From Talpa occidentalis (lineage: Eukaryota > Chordata > Mammalia > Eulipotyphla > Talpidae), in contig NW_023600993.1 in NCBI RefSeq assembly GCF_014898055.3, positions 13,432,714 through 13,496,713 of the forward strand: a stretch of DNA of 64,000 nt, in the 5' to 3' direction. A program made the position numbers and the translations under genes. How positions within the stretch are numbered: position 1 is the first letter of the stretch; every line of letters starts with the position of its first letter. A model generated the notes under the pieces. It ran no database searches. It worked only from the letters and a program-made list of their open reading frames with translations, and was not told the origin of the DNA. Below, in pieces: positions 63,536-64,000 of the stretch.

Positions 63536-63647
63536 CGGCCTCCCCTGGTGGCGCAGCAGTTGAGCGCTGGGCTGCGAGGCTGCCCGCAGCCTCTGTGGCG
63601 CTGGTTCGTTCCCCGCCGCCGGCGAGGGTCCCACAAAAAGAAAAAAA
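63536..63647 (+). mobile_element. tRNA-derived SINE, short type
   Basis: Lacks one or two leading Gs; has A-box-like TGGCGCAGCAG, ends GAGGGTCCCAC and an A-rich tail with one G. Duplication AAAGAACTA is at 63527-63535 and 63648-63656. Same short structure as 12487 and 22849. Confidence 0.92.
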
Positions 63648-64000
63648 AAAGAACTAAAACCTCAAATAAGTTATCTTTGCTAAGTGCTCCTTGTAATCCA
63701 TGGGTTGAACCCAGCATGAATTTGGCTTTCGGGAAATACACGGTAGACCTAATTTAACCCTCACAGGATATGTACATAAGCTGTAAAAGTGTATTTTTCA
63801 CTTTGGGGGAAAAATTCTCTCTTCCTTTCAGAGGGCAGTACATAGCCCTTTATTAAGGAAGGTTTCTTATTCCAAAAATAAGTTCCTAATAATTATCACC
63901 CATTCCTACTGTAATTTATTCTCTTTGGCAAGTGTTTGAAGCTGTTTTGTCAGAACCACTGTAACACGCCCTTTGCAAAAATAGTCTGAATGGAAAGCAG

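Larger units (their letters stand above)
1..64000 (-). other. TBC1D5: TBC1D5 gene body, internal part (introns and four exons)
   Basis: Four exons on the minus strand translate, in order of falling coordinate, into consecutive segments of TBC1D5 as I remember the human protein. No other spliced gene is visible. TBC1D5 is a TBC-domain GTPase-activating protein for Rab7. It binds retromer on endosomes and takes part in autophagy through LC3-interacting motifs. The catalytic Arg/Gln fingers of the TBC domain are in earlier exons, not in this window, and the C-terminal coiled region and terminal LC3-interacting motif are in later exons, also outside. Intron lengths here are 11573, 22152 and 16111 bp, in keeping with the very large human gene. 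Neither promoter nor 3' end is present. Confidence 0.93.
58338..64000 (-). other. TBC1D5: TBC1D5 intron upstream of the 143-bp exon, partial
   Basis: The 5' part of the gene continues past the window edge. The next exon upstream should end with the codons for GL just before RWVR; I did not find it here. The stretch holds a young antisense L1 3' end (58914-59161), an older sense L1 3' end (60340-60615), a TG/GA tract (61501-61597) and a short SINE (63536-63647). The remainder looks unique and AT-rich. Confidence 0.8.

Noticed and set aside
1..64000. CRISPR arrays, bacterial operons, phage or organellar sequence
   Set aside because: No regularly spaced repeats, no dense coding and no ribosome-binding pattern; all coding is spliced and interspersed with mammalian repeats.

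Overview
The window is nuclear DNA of a placental mammal: AT-rich, intron-dominated, with only four short spliced exons and many L1, L2, MIR and tRNA-derived SINE copies. There are no bacterial, phage or organellar features. The dominant young SINE (12 copies) begins GGGCCTCCCTGGTGGCGCAG and carries pol III A and B boxes. It resembles the tRNA-derived SINEs of artiodactyls and other laurasiatherians. I cannot name the species; a laurasiatherian such as an artiodactyl or a bat is only a guess.

The whole window appears to lie inside one gene on the minus strand, TBC1D5 (a Rab7 GTPase-activating protein that works with retromer and in autophagy). In transcript order, from high to low coordinate, the exons are 58195-58337 (end of the TBC domain), 46515-46621 (TBC end and helical continuation), 24277-24362, and 7906-8165 (serine-rich and poly-Q linker). 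All splice sites are canonical, all phases match, and the four exons join into one open frame of about 199 codons. The start of the gene, with the catalytic Arg and Gln fingers, lies beyond 64000. The C-terminal coiled region and the 3' end lie below position 1.

The rest is intron. Region by region: 1-7905 is mostly unique AT-rich DNA with a MIR. 8166-24276 is the richest in young insertions: six SINEs, two L1 fragments plus a young L1, two antisense L2 copies and microsatellites. 24363-46514 is quieter, with a DNA-transposon relic, an antisense L1 split by a SINE, MER5A-like, MIR and L2 pieces. 46622-58194 holds SINEs, MIR/L2, an ancient T-rich repeat and a long sense L2. 58338-64000 has a young L1 3' end, an older L1 3' end, a large TG/GA tract and a short SINE.

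I found no previously undescribed biological system. The observations most worth checking are: three copies of one target site where a SINE and an L1 inserted at the same point; inverted SINEs flanking the 86-bp exon; a possible intronic polyadenylation site after the poly-Q exon; a cluster of three octamer motifs; and a perfect 17-bp-arm hairpin.
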